Assembly (NCBI GenBank): GCA_020687605.1
Contig: JAJEQY010000004.1
Coordinates: forward strand, 29,285-93,284
Source: Intestinimonas aquisgranensis
Lineage (GTDB): Bacteria > Bacillota > Clostridia > Oscillospirales > Oscillospiraceae
Length of the DNA stretch: 64,000 bases
Direction: 5' to 3'
Made by a program: the position numbers and the translations under genes. Below, piece by piece: positions 17,101 to 25,974 of the stretch. The notes beneath the pieces were generated by a model. It saw only the letters and a program-made list of their open reading frames with translations, did no database searches and was not told the DNA's origin. Numbering within the stretch: the stretch's first letter is position 1; every line of letters starts with the position of its first letter.

Positions 17101-17775
17101 ATGAGGCTGACAGAACGACTGCCCAGAGAGACAGGGCGAGACTATGCCCTGCGTACCATTCGGGATAATATCATTCATCTGGAGCTGGCGCCGGGCAGTA
17201 TGGTCAGCGAGAATGAGCTGGCGGCGGAGATGGGACTTTCCCGGACACCGGTGCGGGAGGCCCTCATTGAATTGTCCAAGGCCAAGATCGTGGAGATCTA
17301 TCCGCAGAAGGGAAGTGCCGTTTCCCTCATCGATGTTAGCCTGGTGGAGGAGTCTCGCTTCATGCGAAAGGTGCTGGAGTGCGCGGTAGTGGAGCTGGAC
17401 TGTGAGATGATTACGCCGGAGGGGCTGCGGTGGCTCCAGGAAAATGTGCGGCTCCAGAAATTCTATCTGGAGAACTACTTCTCTGAGACCCTTATGGAGC
17501 TGGACAACCAGTTTCATAAAACCCTCTTTGAAATCGCGGAGAAGCCTCAGGTCTATGCCCTGATGGACAACATCGCCATCCACTTTGACCGGGTCCGGAA
17601 TTTGGCACTGAGCAGCGTGAAAAACGGAAAGATCGTCCAGGATCACGAGGACATCACCAATGCCATCGCTGCCCGCGACGCTGCAAAGGCAAGAACCTTG
17701 ACAGAAGAGCATTTGAATCGCTATAAGATCGATGTTGGGGAATTGCGTGCACAATATCCTGATTATTTTAAGTAA
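17101..17775 (+). CDS. GntR-family regulator (FadR/FCD subfamily), probable uronate regulator
   Basis: The 224-residue protein has an N-terminal winged helix-turn-helix (about residues 8-75, with SENELAAEMGLSRTPVREAL) and a C-terminal all-helical FCD effector domain. In the latter, the FMRKVLE, LDNQFHKTLFE and DHEDITNAIAARD motifs supply metal and ligand residues. FCD regulators usually bind sugar acids. The gene faces the uronate unit, and near-identical operators sit on both promoters, so it probably represses both until a uronate or KDG-type ligand binds. It looks functionally like ExuR/UxuR. An AGGAG site precedes the ATG at 17101. Confidence 0.9.
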   Translation: MRLTERLPRETGRDYALRTIRDNIIHLELAPGSMVSENELAAEMGLSRTPVREALIELSKAKIVEIYPQKGSAVSLIDVSLVEESRFMRKVLECAVVELDCEMITPEGLRWLQENVRLQKFYLENYFSETLMELDNQFHKTLFEIAEKPQVYALMDNIAIHFDRVRNLALSSVKNGKIVQDHEDITNAIAARDAAKARTLTEEHLNRYKIDVGELRAQYPDYFK

Positions 17776-17808
17776 AGTAATATTACATTACAGGTGGACA
17801 GTAACAGG

Positions 17809-17851
17809 AAAGGACTCCCGCCGCGGTTTTCGACCGCGCCGGGGGTCCTTT
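17809..17851 (+). terminator. Hairpin terminator after the GntR gene
   Basis: A 12-bp outer stem (17809-17820 with 17840-17851, one G-U pair) is extended by an inner CCGCGG/CCGCG stem. The 3' side ends CCTTT. Confidence 0.7.
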
Positions 17852-17975
17852 GCCATGAAATGCCGGATAAGACAAGGTACGATTGCATTTCGAAGCGAAA
17901 GACAGTACAATAGAAACTGCGCGTTCTGCCGGCGTGACCGGTGGGAGCATACACGGGAAAAGCGAGGTACAGACC

Positions 17976-19115
17976 ATGAACCAGAAGGAACTCAATGAAC
18001 TGCGCCGGCGGTTCCGCGCCGACCGGAGCGCCATCAGCCGGGTGTACGGCTGCTATGTGAACGGGAGCGGGGAGATCATCTCCTATATCGACAGCTCTCT
18101 GGGGGCCATGCCCCAGGAGGAGTCGGAAAAATATCTGGGGCTGCTGAAGAAATCCCTCTCCGGCACTCTGGGAAAGAACCTCATCGATATCGTCTTCTCC
18201 ACCCGGCAGGTGGCCGACAGCGAGGAGCACCGGCTCCTCATGGGCCTTCGGGATTCCAGCCTGGCAGACAGCGCTCTGCGTGAGGCCTTTTATGACAAGG
18301 TCATCCACGCCCTGGACCTGGAGGGGAGCAACTACCTCATCCTCCTGGGCCACGACGTCTACGACGTGCCCTACCGTGGCAAGGACGACGAGGACCAGGC
18401 CGACGCCGGTGACCAGGTCTTTTCCTACTTTGTCTGCTGCGTCTGCCCGGTGAAGGACGGTAAGCCCGCCCTGGGCTATTTCCCCGGGGAGAACGAGTTC
18501 CACAGCTGCACGCCGGGGCAGATCGTCTCCCAGCCGGAGCTGGGCTTCCTGTTTCCCGCTTTCGACGACCGCGCTGCGAACATCTACAACGCCCTCTTCT
18601 ACGCCCGGAAGCCGGAGCAGCTCCACCAGGAGTTTATCGACGCCGTCTTCCGCACTGAGCCGCCCATGTCGGCGGCAGAGCAGAAGGAGGCCTTTGAGGG
18701 AGCCCTCACCGAGTCCCTGGGGGAGAAGTGCAGCCTGGAGCTGGTCCAGGCGGTCCACCAGGAGCTTCGGGCCAGAATCCAGGAGCACAAGGAGAGCCAC
18801 GACCCGGAACCTCTGGCCCTGACGGCGGGAGAGCTGGGGCGTATCCTCAGCGACTGCGGCGCGGACGAGGGGCAGTCCCAGGCCTTCCTGGCCAAGTGCG
18901 GCGAGCGCTTCGGTAAGGGGGCGGCGCTGGCACCTGCCAACCTCATTGACAGCCGCCGCTTTGAGGTCAAGACCGATGAGGTGGTCCTAAACATTGATCC
19001 GGAGCACAGTGCCATGGTGGAGACCAGGATCATCGGCGGCCGGAAGTACATCCTGATTCCCGCCGACGGTGAGGTGTCGGTGAACGGCATCTCGGTGGAC
19101 GTTACCGGGGAATAA
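17976..19115 (+). CDS. DUF4317 family protein
   Basis: The 379-residue protein starts MNQKELNELRRRFRADRSAIS and continues to the RVYGCYVN stretch, which identifies the DUF4317 family found in Clostridia; no biochemical role is known to me. It appears cytoplasmic, without signal or membrane segments, and is acidic. The ATG at 17976 follows a GAGGT site; 31 upstream in-frame codons have no ribosome site. It stands alone between two strong terminators, so it is probably a single-gene transcript. Confidence 0.85.
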   Translation: MNQKELNELRRRFRADRSAISRVYGCYVNGSGEIISYIDSSLGAMPQEESEKYLGLLKKSLSGTLGKNLIDIVFSTRQVADSEEHRLLMGLRDSSLADSALREAFYDKVIHALDLEGSNYLILLGHDVYDVPYRGKDDEDQADAGDQVFSYFVCCVCPVKDGKPALGYFPGENEFHSCTPGQIVSQPELGFLFPAFDDRAANIYNALFYARKPEQLHQEFIDAVFRTEPPMSAAEQKEAFEGALTESLGEKCSLELVQAVHQELRARIQEHKESHDPEPLALTAGELGRILSDCGADEGQSQAFLAKCGERFGKGAALAPANLIDSRRFEVKTDEVVLNIDPEHSAMVETRIIGGRKYILIPADGEVSVNGISVDVTGE

Positions 19116-19118
19116 ATA

Positions 19119-19155
19119 AAAAATGGCTGTGTACCTTAGGTACACAGCCATTTTT
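19119..19155. terminator. Bidirectional terminator
   Basis: A perfect 17-bp stem (19119-19135 and 19139-19155) with A and T runs on both sides. It separates the convergent DUF4317 and ykvI-like genes and overlaps the ykvI-like stop codon. Confidence 0.92.
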
Positions 19156-20221
19156 ATGTCTTGGGAGATACTGCCTTCCGCAGCACCAGAGTGTGGTGGA
19201 GAATACCGGCCAGGGCCAGGAAGCCGATATAACCGCAGATGGGGTAGACAAAGCTCACCACATTTTTGAAGCCGAAGATGCTGCCCAGGAAGGAGAGAAC
19301 GCACAGCACCACTGTGGTCCGCCGGGTGGCCAGCCGTCCGTCGGCCCAAAGCTGGAGCCGGGAAGTGATGGCAAAGAGGCTGGAGAGGGCAGCGGTAAAC
19401 ATGCCCGCCAGGAGGAGGACGGCGTAGATGAGGCCCAGCACCGGGGCCACCCGGTAGGCCAGCTCCAGCATGGGGAGCTCCGCCGCCCCCACCGCGCTCC
19501 GGAAGAGGATCATGGGCAGGAGGATACCGGCGAAGATCAGGGTGAGAAGCCCGGTGCCCAGCACCAGCCCCCGACGGACGGTCTTGCCCTCCATGCCGGT
19601 GGAGAGGGGCACCAGGATAGACACTGCCGCCATCATGTTGTAAGAGATGAAGGAGAGGGCGGAGCACAGCCAGTTGCCCAGCAGGGGATTGCCATCGGAG
19701 AAGGGGGCGGCGGTCACCGCCTCTACAGGCAGGCGGAAGGGAGCGGCCAGGGCGATGACCAGAGCGGCTACCACCAGCAGGGGGACCACGATGTTGAAGG
19801 AGGCCAACAGCCCGGCGGCACCGGCCAGAGCCACCGCCAGCACCAGGATGGTGGTGAGTCCGTTGCCAGCAATGGCGGGCAGGCCAAAGACCTGCTCCAG
19901 CAGAGCGCCGGCGCCGGCGATCATGGCCACCATCACGTCGAAGAGGAAAAAGAGAAAAACGCCGCTGAGGAAGGCCCGGAGCCAGGGCAGGTCCGGCTGG
20001 AGGATGACCCGGTCAAACTCCGTCCGGCCCGTCTTCTTGGCAATGTCCAGGACCAGCAGGCTGAAGAGGACGAATGCGGCAATGGCCAGCACCATACCGG
20101 CGATGCCGTAGCCGCCGAAGACGCCGAAAAACTGCAGCAGCTCCTGGCCGGACAGAAAGCCGGCGCCCAGAAAGCTGCCGGTAAAGACGGTGGCCACCTC
20201 CAGGGGGGTGATCCGTTTCAT
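19154..20221 (-). CDS. YkvI-family membrane transporter-like protein
   Basis: The 355-residue protein has about ten hydrophobic segments, and its first helix, ATVFTGSFLGAGFLSGQELLQFF, with an unwound Gly-rich turn, is typical of LeuT-fold carriers of the YkvI group. Substrates of this group are not established. It follows purD on the same strand by 62 bases after a GGAGG site, so it may be the last gene of the purine transcript, though a purine substrate would be a guess. The C-terminus is short and basic. Confidence 0.82.
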   Translation of the reverse strand: MKRITPLEVATVFTGSFLGAGFLSGQELLQFFGVFGGYGIAGMVLAIAAFVLFSLLVLDIAKKTGRTEFDRVILQPDLPWLRAFLSGVFLFFLFDVMVAMIAGAGALLEQVFGLPAIAGNGLTTILVLAVALAGAAGLLASFNIVVPLLVVAALVIALAAPFRLPVEAVTAAPFSDGNPLLGNWLCSALSFISYNMMAAVSILVPLSTGMEGKTVRRGLVLGTGLLTLIFAGILLPMILFRSAVGAAELPMLELAYRVAPVLGLIYAVLLLAGMFTAALSSLFAITSRLQLWADGRLATRRTTVVLCVLSFLGSIFGFKNVVSFVYPICGYIGFLALAGILHHTLVLRKAVSPKT

Positions 20222-20283
20222 AGGAAGACCTCCGTAGATAAGGATAGCGGCTCCGGGGGACCGGAGCCGCAGAAAAAAGCGTA

Positions 20284-21543
20284 TCAGAACGTGCGTCCGA
20301 TGTCGGTGCGGAAGTGCATGTCCTGGAAAGAGATGTGCTTGGCGGCGGCGTAGGCCCCGTCAATGGCGGCGTCCAGAGTCTCGCCCACGGCGGTGACCCC
20401 CAGCACCCGGCCGCCGGCGGTGCGGATGGTGCCATCTTCGTCCCGGCTGGTACCGGCGTGGAAGACCACGGCAGTCTGCTCCGCCTCAGCGAGGCCTGTA
20501 ATGGGATATCCCTTTTCATAGCTTGCGGGGTAGCCGCCGGAGGCCAGCACCAGACAGCAGGCGGCGGCGTCCTTCCAGCGGATGTCCAGCCGGTCCAGGG
20601 TGCCCTCCCGGCAGGCCTGAAAGATGTCCATGAGGTCGGTCTCCAGCAGGGAGAGGACAGCCTGGCACTCCGGGTCGCCGAAGCGGGCGTTGTACTCCAC
20701 CACCTTGGGGCCGTCGGGGGTGAGCATGAGGCCGAAGTACAGTACCCCGTGGAAGGGGCGGCCCTCCGCCTTCAGGGCGGCCACGGTGGGGAGGAAGATC
20801 TCCTTCATGCAGCGGTCGGCGATCTCGGGGGTGTAGCCGGGGGCGGGGGAGATGGCGCCCATGCCGCCGGTGTTGGGACCCTTATCCCCGTCGAAGGCCC
20901 GCTTGTGGTCCCGGGAGGGGGGCGTGGGGGAGAGGTGCTCCCCGTCCACGAAGCAGAGGACGGTGACCTCGGGGCCAGTCATGCACTCCTCAATGACCAC
21001 CTGGGACCCTGCGGCACCGAACTTGCCGTCGGCCATCATGCTCCGGGCGGCCTCCTCGGCTTCAGCCACGGTCTGGGCCACCACCACGCCCTTGCCCAGG
21101 GCCAGGCCGTCGGCCTTCACCACGATGGGAGCACCCTCCTGACGGATATAGGCCAAGGCCTCCTCCAGATCGGTAAAGGAACGGTATTTGGCGGTGGGGA
21201 TGTGGTATTTGGCCATCAGGCCCTTGGAGAAGACCTTGCTGGCCTCAATGACGGCGGCGTTGGCCCGGGGGCCGAAGGCGGGGATACCCGCCGCCTCCAG
21301 GGCGTCCACCATGCCCAGTGCCAGGGGGTCGTCAGGGGCGACCACCACGAAGTCCATGGCGTGCTCCTTGGCCCAGGCCACCATGGCCTCCACGTCGGTG
21401 GCCTTGATGGGCACGCATTGGGCCTGTTCGGCGATACCGCCGTTGCCGGGAGCGCAGTAGAGAGTGTCAATCTTGGGGCTCTTGGCCAAGGTACGGACGA
21501 TGGCGTGTTCACGGCCGCCGCCGCCCACAACTAGGACTTTCAT
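20284..21543 (-). CDS. purD: Phosphoribosylamine-glycine ligase
   Basis: PurD joins glycine to phosphoribosylamine using ATP, the second step of purine synthesis. The 419-residue protein has the N-terminal VVGGGGREHAI, APGNGG, an ATP-grasp core with VVKADGLALGKGVVVA, the NTGGMGAISPAPGYTPE motif and EYNARFGDPE for Mg2+ binding. A GGAGG site lies upstream. It is downstream of the TraX-like gene in the purine operon, an unusual place because purD is often next to purH. Confidence 0.95.
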   Translation of the reverse strand: MKVLVVGGGGREHAIVRTLAKSPKIDTLYCAPGNGGIAEQAQCVPIKATDVEAMVAWAKEHAMDFVVVAPDDPLALGMVDALEAAGIPAFGPRANAAVIEASKVFSKGLMAKYHIPTAKYRSFTDLEEALAYIRQEGAPIVVKADGLALGKGVVVAQTVAEAEEAARSMMADGKFGAAGSQVVIEECMTGPEVTVLCFVDGEHLSPTPPSRDHKRAFDGDKGPNTGGMGAISPAPGYTPEIADRCMKEIFLPTVAALKAEGRPFHGVLYFGLMLTPDGPKVVEYNARFGDPECQAVLSLLETDLMDIFQACREGTLDRLDIRWKDAAACCLVLASGGYPASYEKGYPITGLAEAEQTAVVFHAGTSRDEDGTIRTAGGRVLGVTAVGETLDAAIDGAYAAAKHISFQDMHFRTDIGRTF

Positions 21544-21574
21544 CGTAAGAACCTCCCATATCGAGATTCCGGGC

Positions 21575-22384
21575 TCACCCGATGAGCATGCTCAAGGCGT
21601 AGAGCAACACCAGGTGGCCGGGGTAGAACCAGTAGAAGAACCAGCGGCTCCCGTTCCCGCGCTGCCCGTTGTACCGGGAGAGGGGGAGGAGGGCCAGGCA
21701 GGCAAAGCCCGCCATGAGGAGGGAATAGGGCAGGTAGAAGCGCCGGAAGGAGGGGAGATAAGTCCCCAGCTGGGTGAGGAGCCCGGCCCAGCCCCGGCTT
21801 TCCAGCAGCCCCAGGGCGGCGGGACTGAAGTAGGCCCACAGTCCGCCGGCCAGATAGTAGAGGAGAAGACAGCCCGCCAGGGCCAGAAGCTGCCGCCTGC
21901 GGTCGGTCCCGGCGGCGTACACCGCCAGCACCGTGAGCACGCCGATCCAGCCGTAATCCACATGCAGCAGCTGGGCCAGGATCAGCAGGGCGATGGTCAC
22001 GGGCACGCCCAGCCATCCGCACCCCTTACTTTTCATTGCCCTGCAGGCGCCGATGGCGGCGGCGGAGAGGAAGAAGGTGGCGATGATGCTGCCCCCGGTG
22101 CCGCCGGTGGCAATGTAGGCCACCGCGTGGGTGACCGCTCCGAAGAGCCCCAGCCGCAGCAGGTACCGCCGGTAGTTTGAGGTCAGGCGGCAGCCCTGGG
22201 CGGCGAAGTAGGCGAAGATGGGGAAGGCCAGACGTCCCAGATACCGGAAGGCATAGAACCACAGGGAGTCCGCCGGAAAGAAGGGGGCCATGGGGGTAAA
22301 GATCATGCCGATGTGGTCGATGACCATGAAGACGGCGGCGAAGTATTTGAGCTGGGTAGCGGTGAGGCCGCGGGAGGCCGTCAT
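21575..22384 (-). CDS. TraX-family membrane protein
   Basis: The 269-residue polytopic protein starts MTASRGLTATQLKYFA and then has VIDHIGMIF, the hallmark of the TraX family. TraX acetylates F-pilin in conjugative plasmids; chromosomal relatives in Firmicutes have unknown, possibly acyltransferase, roles. About eight hydrophobic segments are visible. The ATG is one base beyond the stop of the transformylase gene upstream and has no strong ribosome site, so it is probably translated by coupling. A conserved C-terminal segment reads FYWFYPGHLVLLYAL. Its place inside a purine operon is not explained. Confidence 0.85.
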   Translation of the reverse strand: MTASRGLTATQLKYFAAVFMVIDHIGMIFTPMAPFFPADSLWFYAFRYLGRLAFPIFAYFAAQGCRLTSNYRRYLLRLGLFGAVTHAVAYIATGGTGGSIIATFFLSAAAIGACRAMKSKGCGWLGVPVTIALLILAQLLHVDYGWIGVLTVLAVYAAGTDRRRQLLALAGCLLLYYLAGGLWAYFSPAALGLLESRGWAGLLTQLGTYLPSFRRFYLPYSLLMAGFACLALLPLSRYNGQRGNGSRWFFYWFYPGHLVLLYALSMLIG

Positions 22385-22385
22385 A

Positions 22386-23557
22386 TCAATGGTGGAACAG
22401 CCGCATGCCGGTGAAGGCCATAGCGATGCCGTACTTGTCGCAGGTGGCGATGACGTGGTCGTCCCGGATGGAGCCGCCGGGCTGGGCGATATACTGGACG
22501 CCGGACTTCCGGGCCCGCTCCACATTGTCGCCGAAGGGGAAGAAGGCGTCGGAGCCCACGGTGACGCCGCTGAGCTGAGCCACCCAGGCCTTTTTCTCAG
22601 CCTCGGTGAGGACCTCGGGCTTCACCTTGAAGGTGTTCTGCCACACGCCCTCGGCCAGAACATCGTCGTGCTCGTCGGAGATGTAGATGTCAATGGCGTT
22701 GTCCCGGTCGGGGCGGCGGATGCCGTCCACGAACTGGAGGCCCAGCACCTTGGGGTGCTGGCGCAGCCACCAGATGTCGGCCTTGTTGCCGGCCAGACGG
22801 GTGCAGTGGATGCGGCTCTGCTGACCGGCGCCCACGCCGATGGTCATGCCGTCCTTCACGTAGCACACGGAGTTGGACTGGGTGTACTTGAGGGTGATGA
22901 GGGAGAGGAGCATGTCCCGACGGGCGGCCTCGGGCAGGTTCTTGTTGATGGTAACGATGTTGTTCAGCAGGGCGTCGTTGATCTCAAAGTTGTTGCGGCC
23001 CTGCTCGAAGGTGATACCGAACACATCCTTGTGCTCGATGGGCTTGGGGACGTAATTGGGGTCGATCTCTACGACATTGTAGCCGCCCTTGCGCTTGGTC
23101 TTGAGGATGGCCAGGGCCTCGTCGGTGTAGCCGGGGGCGATGACGCCGTCGGAGACCTCCAGGGCCAGGAACCGGGCGGTGGCGGCGTCACAGACGTCGG
23201 AGAGGGCGGCCCAGTCACCATAGGAGCACAGACGGTCGGCACCCGGGCCCGGACGTAGGCGGAGGCCAGGGGGGTGAGCTCCATGTCCTGGGCGAAGTAG
23301 ATGTGCTTCTCCGCATCGGTGAGTTCCTTGGCCACGGCAACGCCGGCGGGGGAGACGTGCTTGAAGGAGGCGGCAGAGGGCAGGCCGGTGGCGGCCTTGA
23401 GCTCCTTCACCAGCTGCCAGGAGTTGAGTGCGTCCAGGAAGTTGATATAGCCGGGCTTGCCGTTGAGGACCTTGATGGGCAGTTCACCGCTCTCCATAAA
23501 GATCCGGGCGGGCTTCTGGTTGGGGTTGCAGCCGTATTTCAGTTCCAGTTCCGTCAT
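22386..23557 (-). pseudogene. purH: Stand-alone AICAR transformylase (PurH C-terminal type), frameshifted
   Basis: The gene encodes only the formyltransferase part of PurH (about 390 residues), which forms FAICAR from AICAR and 10-formyl-THF. The N-terminal part reads LKYGCNPNQKPARI and FKHVSPAG, with the catalytic Lys66-His67. After Arg105 the frame is lost at a GGG run (23242-23244); adding one G restores GADRLCSYGDWAALSDVCD and then VFGITFEQGRN, RIHCTRLAGNK and GGSIRDDHVIATCDKYG to the normal end. The reading frame is otherwise intact, so this may be a sequencing error in a homopolymer, a recent mutation, or strain variation. A GGAGG site precedes the ATG. It sits directly after purO. Confidence 0.88.
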
Positions 23558-23576
23558 GTTTCTGACCTCCGCATAC

Positions 23577-24278
23577 TCAAACGTGCTTGTTGTAGATGAG
23601 AGATTCGGTCTCACCGCTCTTCAGGTCGATGTACCGCACGAAGAGGGAGACCTTGTTGTCGGCATTGAGGCTCTCCCACAGGCCGTCGCCGAAGTCCTTC
23701 AGGCTCTCGCTGCCCACAGCCACAGTCTTGGGCGCGCCCTGGAAGGAGGGAAGGGGATTTCCGTCGGTCTCGTAGGTGCTGATAAAGTGGCCCTGACCGG
23801 CGATGGGGGTATCGTATTCAAAGAAGAAGCGCTGGCAGCAGGCGGGGTCGCCGTCGGCGGACTTGAGGATGGACAGCCGGTAGGAGCCGTCGGGGCGGAC
23901 CATGCCGGAGATGCGGGGGGTGTAGTTGGGGCCGTCGGGCTCAAACTCCCGGGTGCGCAGGGCTCGCACCCAGCCGGTACCATCCCGGAAGGCGTTGGCC
24001 ACCGTGTCGGTCTGGTCGCCGTTGGTGACAATGGTGGTGCCCTCCACCACCCGGACGGGGTGGTAAATGATGAGGGAGGGGTCCACCATCTTGGACTCGT
24101 CAAAGGCCTTGGTGCGGATGCCGTCGTCGGTGGTCTCAAAGATACGGTTGCGGCTGTTCTCGCTGCGGCCCATGATGAAGTAGGCGATGACAGCCTTGGT
24201 GTTGTCGGCAGACCGGCCCAGCAGGATGCCGCGGCCGGGATAGGAATTTTCGCTCAGATATGCCTTGAGATCGATCAT
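23577..24278 (-). CDS. purO: IMP cyclohydrolase, PurO type
   Basis: PurO closes the ring of FAICAR to IMP. This fold was first described in archaea; most bacteria use the N-terminal half of PurH instead. The 233-residue protein starts MIDLKAYLSENSYPGRGI and has GRSENSRNR, the IIYHPVRVV strand, NGDQTDT and the PNYTPRISG segment found in PurO-like enzymes. It lies next to a transformylase lacking the PurH cyclohydrolase half, which supports the assignment. The ATG at 24278 has GGAGG seven bases upstream; it follows the purN stop by two bases. Confidence 0.88.
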   Translation of the reverse strand: MIDLKAYLSENSYPGRGILLGRSADNTKAVIAYFIMGRSENSRNRIFETTDDGIRTKAFDESKMVDPSLIIYHPVRVVEGTTIVTNGDQTDTVANAFRDGTGWVRALRTREFEPDGPNYTPRISGMVRPDGSYRLSILKSADGDPACCQRFFFEYDTPIAGQGHFISTYETDGNPLPSFQGAPKTVAVGSESLKDFGDGLWESLNADNKVSLFVRYIDLKSGETESLIYNKHV

Positions 24279-24280
24279 GG

Positions 24281-24916
24281 TCAAACCTCCTTGATATGAA
24301 CGATACGCCCCTCTACAGTCAGGCGGTCCTGGCAGAAGAGGGAGACGGCCTGGGGCAGGATGAGCCACTCGGCCTCCTCCATGACCCGGCGCTGGAGGAT
24401 CTCGGGGGTATCCCCCTCCTGGACGGCCACCGCCTTCTGGAGGACGATGGGACCGCCGTCGGGCTCCTCGTTGACGAAGTGGACGGTGGCGCCGGTGACC
24501 TTGACGCCGTAAGCCAGGGCCTGCTCATGGACGTGAAGGCCATAGGCGCCCTTGCCGCAGAAGGAGGGGATGAGGGCGGGGTGGACGTTGAGGATGGCGT
24601 TGGGGTAGGCGGCCACCATCTCGCTTGTGAGGATGTGCATAAAGCCGGCCAGCACCACCAGGTCGATGGAGAGCGTCTTCAGCTGCTCCACCAGGGCCAC
24701 CGTCATGGCCTGGTTGGAGTCAAAGTCCTTCCGGGCCACCACGTAGCCAGGGATGCCGGCCTTGGCCGCCCGCTCCAGGGCGTAGGCTCCGGCCTTGGAG
24801 GAGAGGACGGCCACGATCTCGCCGCCCTGGAGCTTTCCGGCCTGTTGGGCGTCGATGAGGGCCTGGAGGTTGGTGCCGCCGCCGGAGACCAGTACGGCGA
24901 TGCGTTTCGTGCTCAT
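24281..24916 (-). CDS. purN: Phosphoribosylglycinamide formyltransferase
   Basis: PurN transfers a formyl group from 10-formyl-THF to GAR. The 211-residue enzyme has VLVSGGGTNLQAL at the N-terminus, the catalytic Asn and His in NVHPALIPSFCG (near residues 109-120), and HFVNEEPDGGPIV, which holds the catalytic Asp. The start overlaps the purM stop by four bases (ATGA), typical of tight coupling. The formyl donor could come from folD at 4323. Confidence 0.96.
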   Translation of the reverse strand: MSTKRIAVLVSGGGTNLQALIDAQQAGKLQGGEIVAVLSSKAGAYALERAAKAGIPGYVVARKDFDSNQAMTVALVEQLKTLSIDLVVLAGFMHILTSEMVAAYPNAILNVHPALIPSFCGKGAYGLHVHEQALAYGVKVTGATVHFVNEEPDGGPIVLQKAVAVQEGDTPEILQRRVMEEAEWLILPQAVSLFCQDRLTVEGRIVHIKEV

Positions 24917-25956
24917 ACCAGCTCCACCCCGGCGTCGCCGCTGACCACGGAGCCGATGATGTAGGCCCGCTCGCCGGAGCGGCAGAGGATCTCCTTGGCC
25001 TGGCCCACCTCCTCCTTGGGGATGGCCAGGATGAGGCCCACGCCCATGTTGAAGGTGTTGTACATGTCCCGCAGGGGGATGTCGCCCTTCTTGGCGATGA
25101 GCTCAAAGATGGGGGGAACGGGGAAGGAGGCGGTCTCAATCCGGGCGGTGAGTCCCTCCTTCATCATCCGGGGCACGTTTTCATAGAGTCCGCCGCCGGT
25201 GATGTGGCTGATGGCCTTGACATGGATGCCGTTCTTCAGCAGGCACTGGACAGACTTGACATAGATGCGGGTGGGGGTGAGGAGGGTTTCACCCAGGCTC
25301 TTGCCGCCCAGCTCGTCCATGGGGGCATGGAGGTCGGCATGCTCCACGTCGAAGACCTTGCGGACCAGGGAGAAGCCGTTGGAGTGGACGCCGGAGGAAC
25401 CCAGGCCGATGAGCACATCTCCGGTGGTGAGGTCCTTGCCGTCGATGATCTTCTCCTCATCCACGATGCCCACGGAGAAGCCGGCCACGTCGTAGTCGTC
25501 CTCCGCCATGAGGCCAGGGTGCTCGGCAGTCTCGCCGCCCACCAGAGCACAGCCGGCCTGGCGGCAGCCCTCGGTGATGCCGGCGACGATGTCGGCGATG
25601 CGAGCGGGGTCGTTCTTGCCGCAGGCGATGTAGTCCAGGAAGAAGAGGGGGGCGGCGCCGCCGCAGATGATGTCGTTGACGCACATGGCCACGCAGTCGA
25701 TGCCGATGGTGTCGTGCTTGTTCATGAGCTGAGCCAGACGCAGCTTGGTGCCCACGCCGTCGGTGCCGGAAACCAGCACCGGCTTTTTCATGCCGGACAC
25801 ATCGGGGGCAAACAGACCGCCGAAGCCGCCCAGGGTACCCATCACGCCGGGGATGTAGGTGGATTCCACCATAGGCTTAATGCGCTCCACGGACTCATAG
25901 CCGGCGGTCACGTCCACGCCGGCGGCGGCGTAGGATTCGGAATGGGAGTTTTTCAT
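24913..25956 (-). CDS. purM: Phosphoribosylformylglycinamidine cyclo-ligase
   Basis: PurM (AIR synthetase) converts FGAM to AIR with ATP. The 347-residue protein has the family motifs GVDVTAGYESVERIK, GTDGVGTKL, the CVNDIICGGA segment, ALVGGETAEHPG, GLGSSGVHSNGFSLVR and HITGGGLYENVPR. A GAGGAGG site precedes the ATG at 25956. It lies between purF and purN with an 18-base gap and a 4-base overlap respectively. Confidence 0.97.
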   Translation of the reverse strand: MKNSHSESYAAAGVDVTAGYESVERIKPMVESTYIPGVMGTLGGFGGLFAPDVSGMKKPVLVSGTDGVGTKLRLAQLMNKHDTIGIDCVAMCVNDIICGGAAPLFFLDYIACGKNDPARIADIVAGITEGCRQAGCALVGGETAEHPGLMAEDDYDVAGFSVGIVDEEKIIDGKDLTTGDVLIGLGSSGVHSNGFSLVRKVFDVEHADLHAPMDELGGKSLGETLLTPTRIYVKSVQCLLKNGIHVKAISHITGGGLYENVPRMMKEGLTARIETASFPVPPIFELIAKKGDIPLRDMYNTFNMGVGLILAIPKEEVGQAKEILCRSGERAYIIGSVVSGDAGVELV

Positions 25957-25974
25957 GTAGGGACCTCCTCGATG

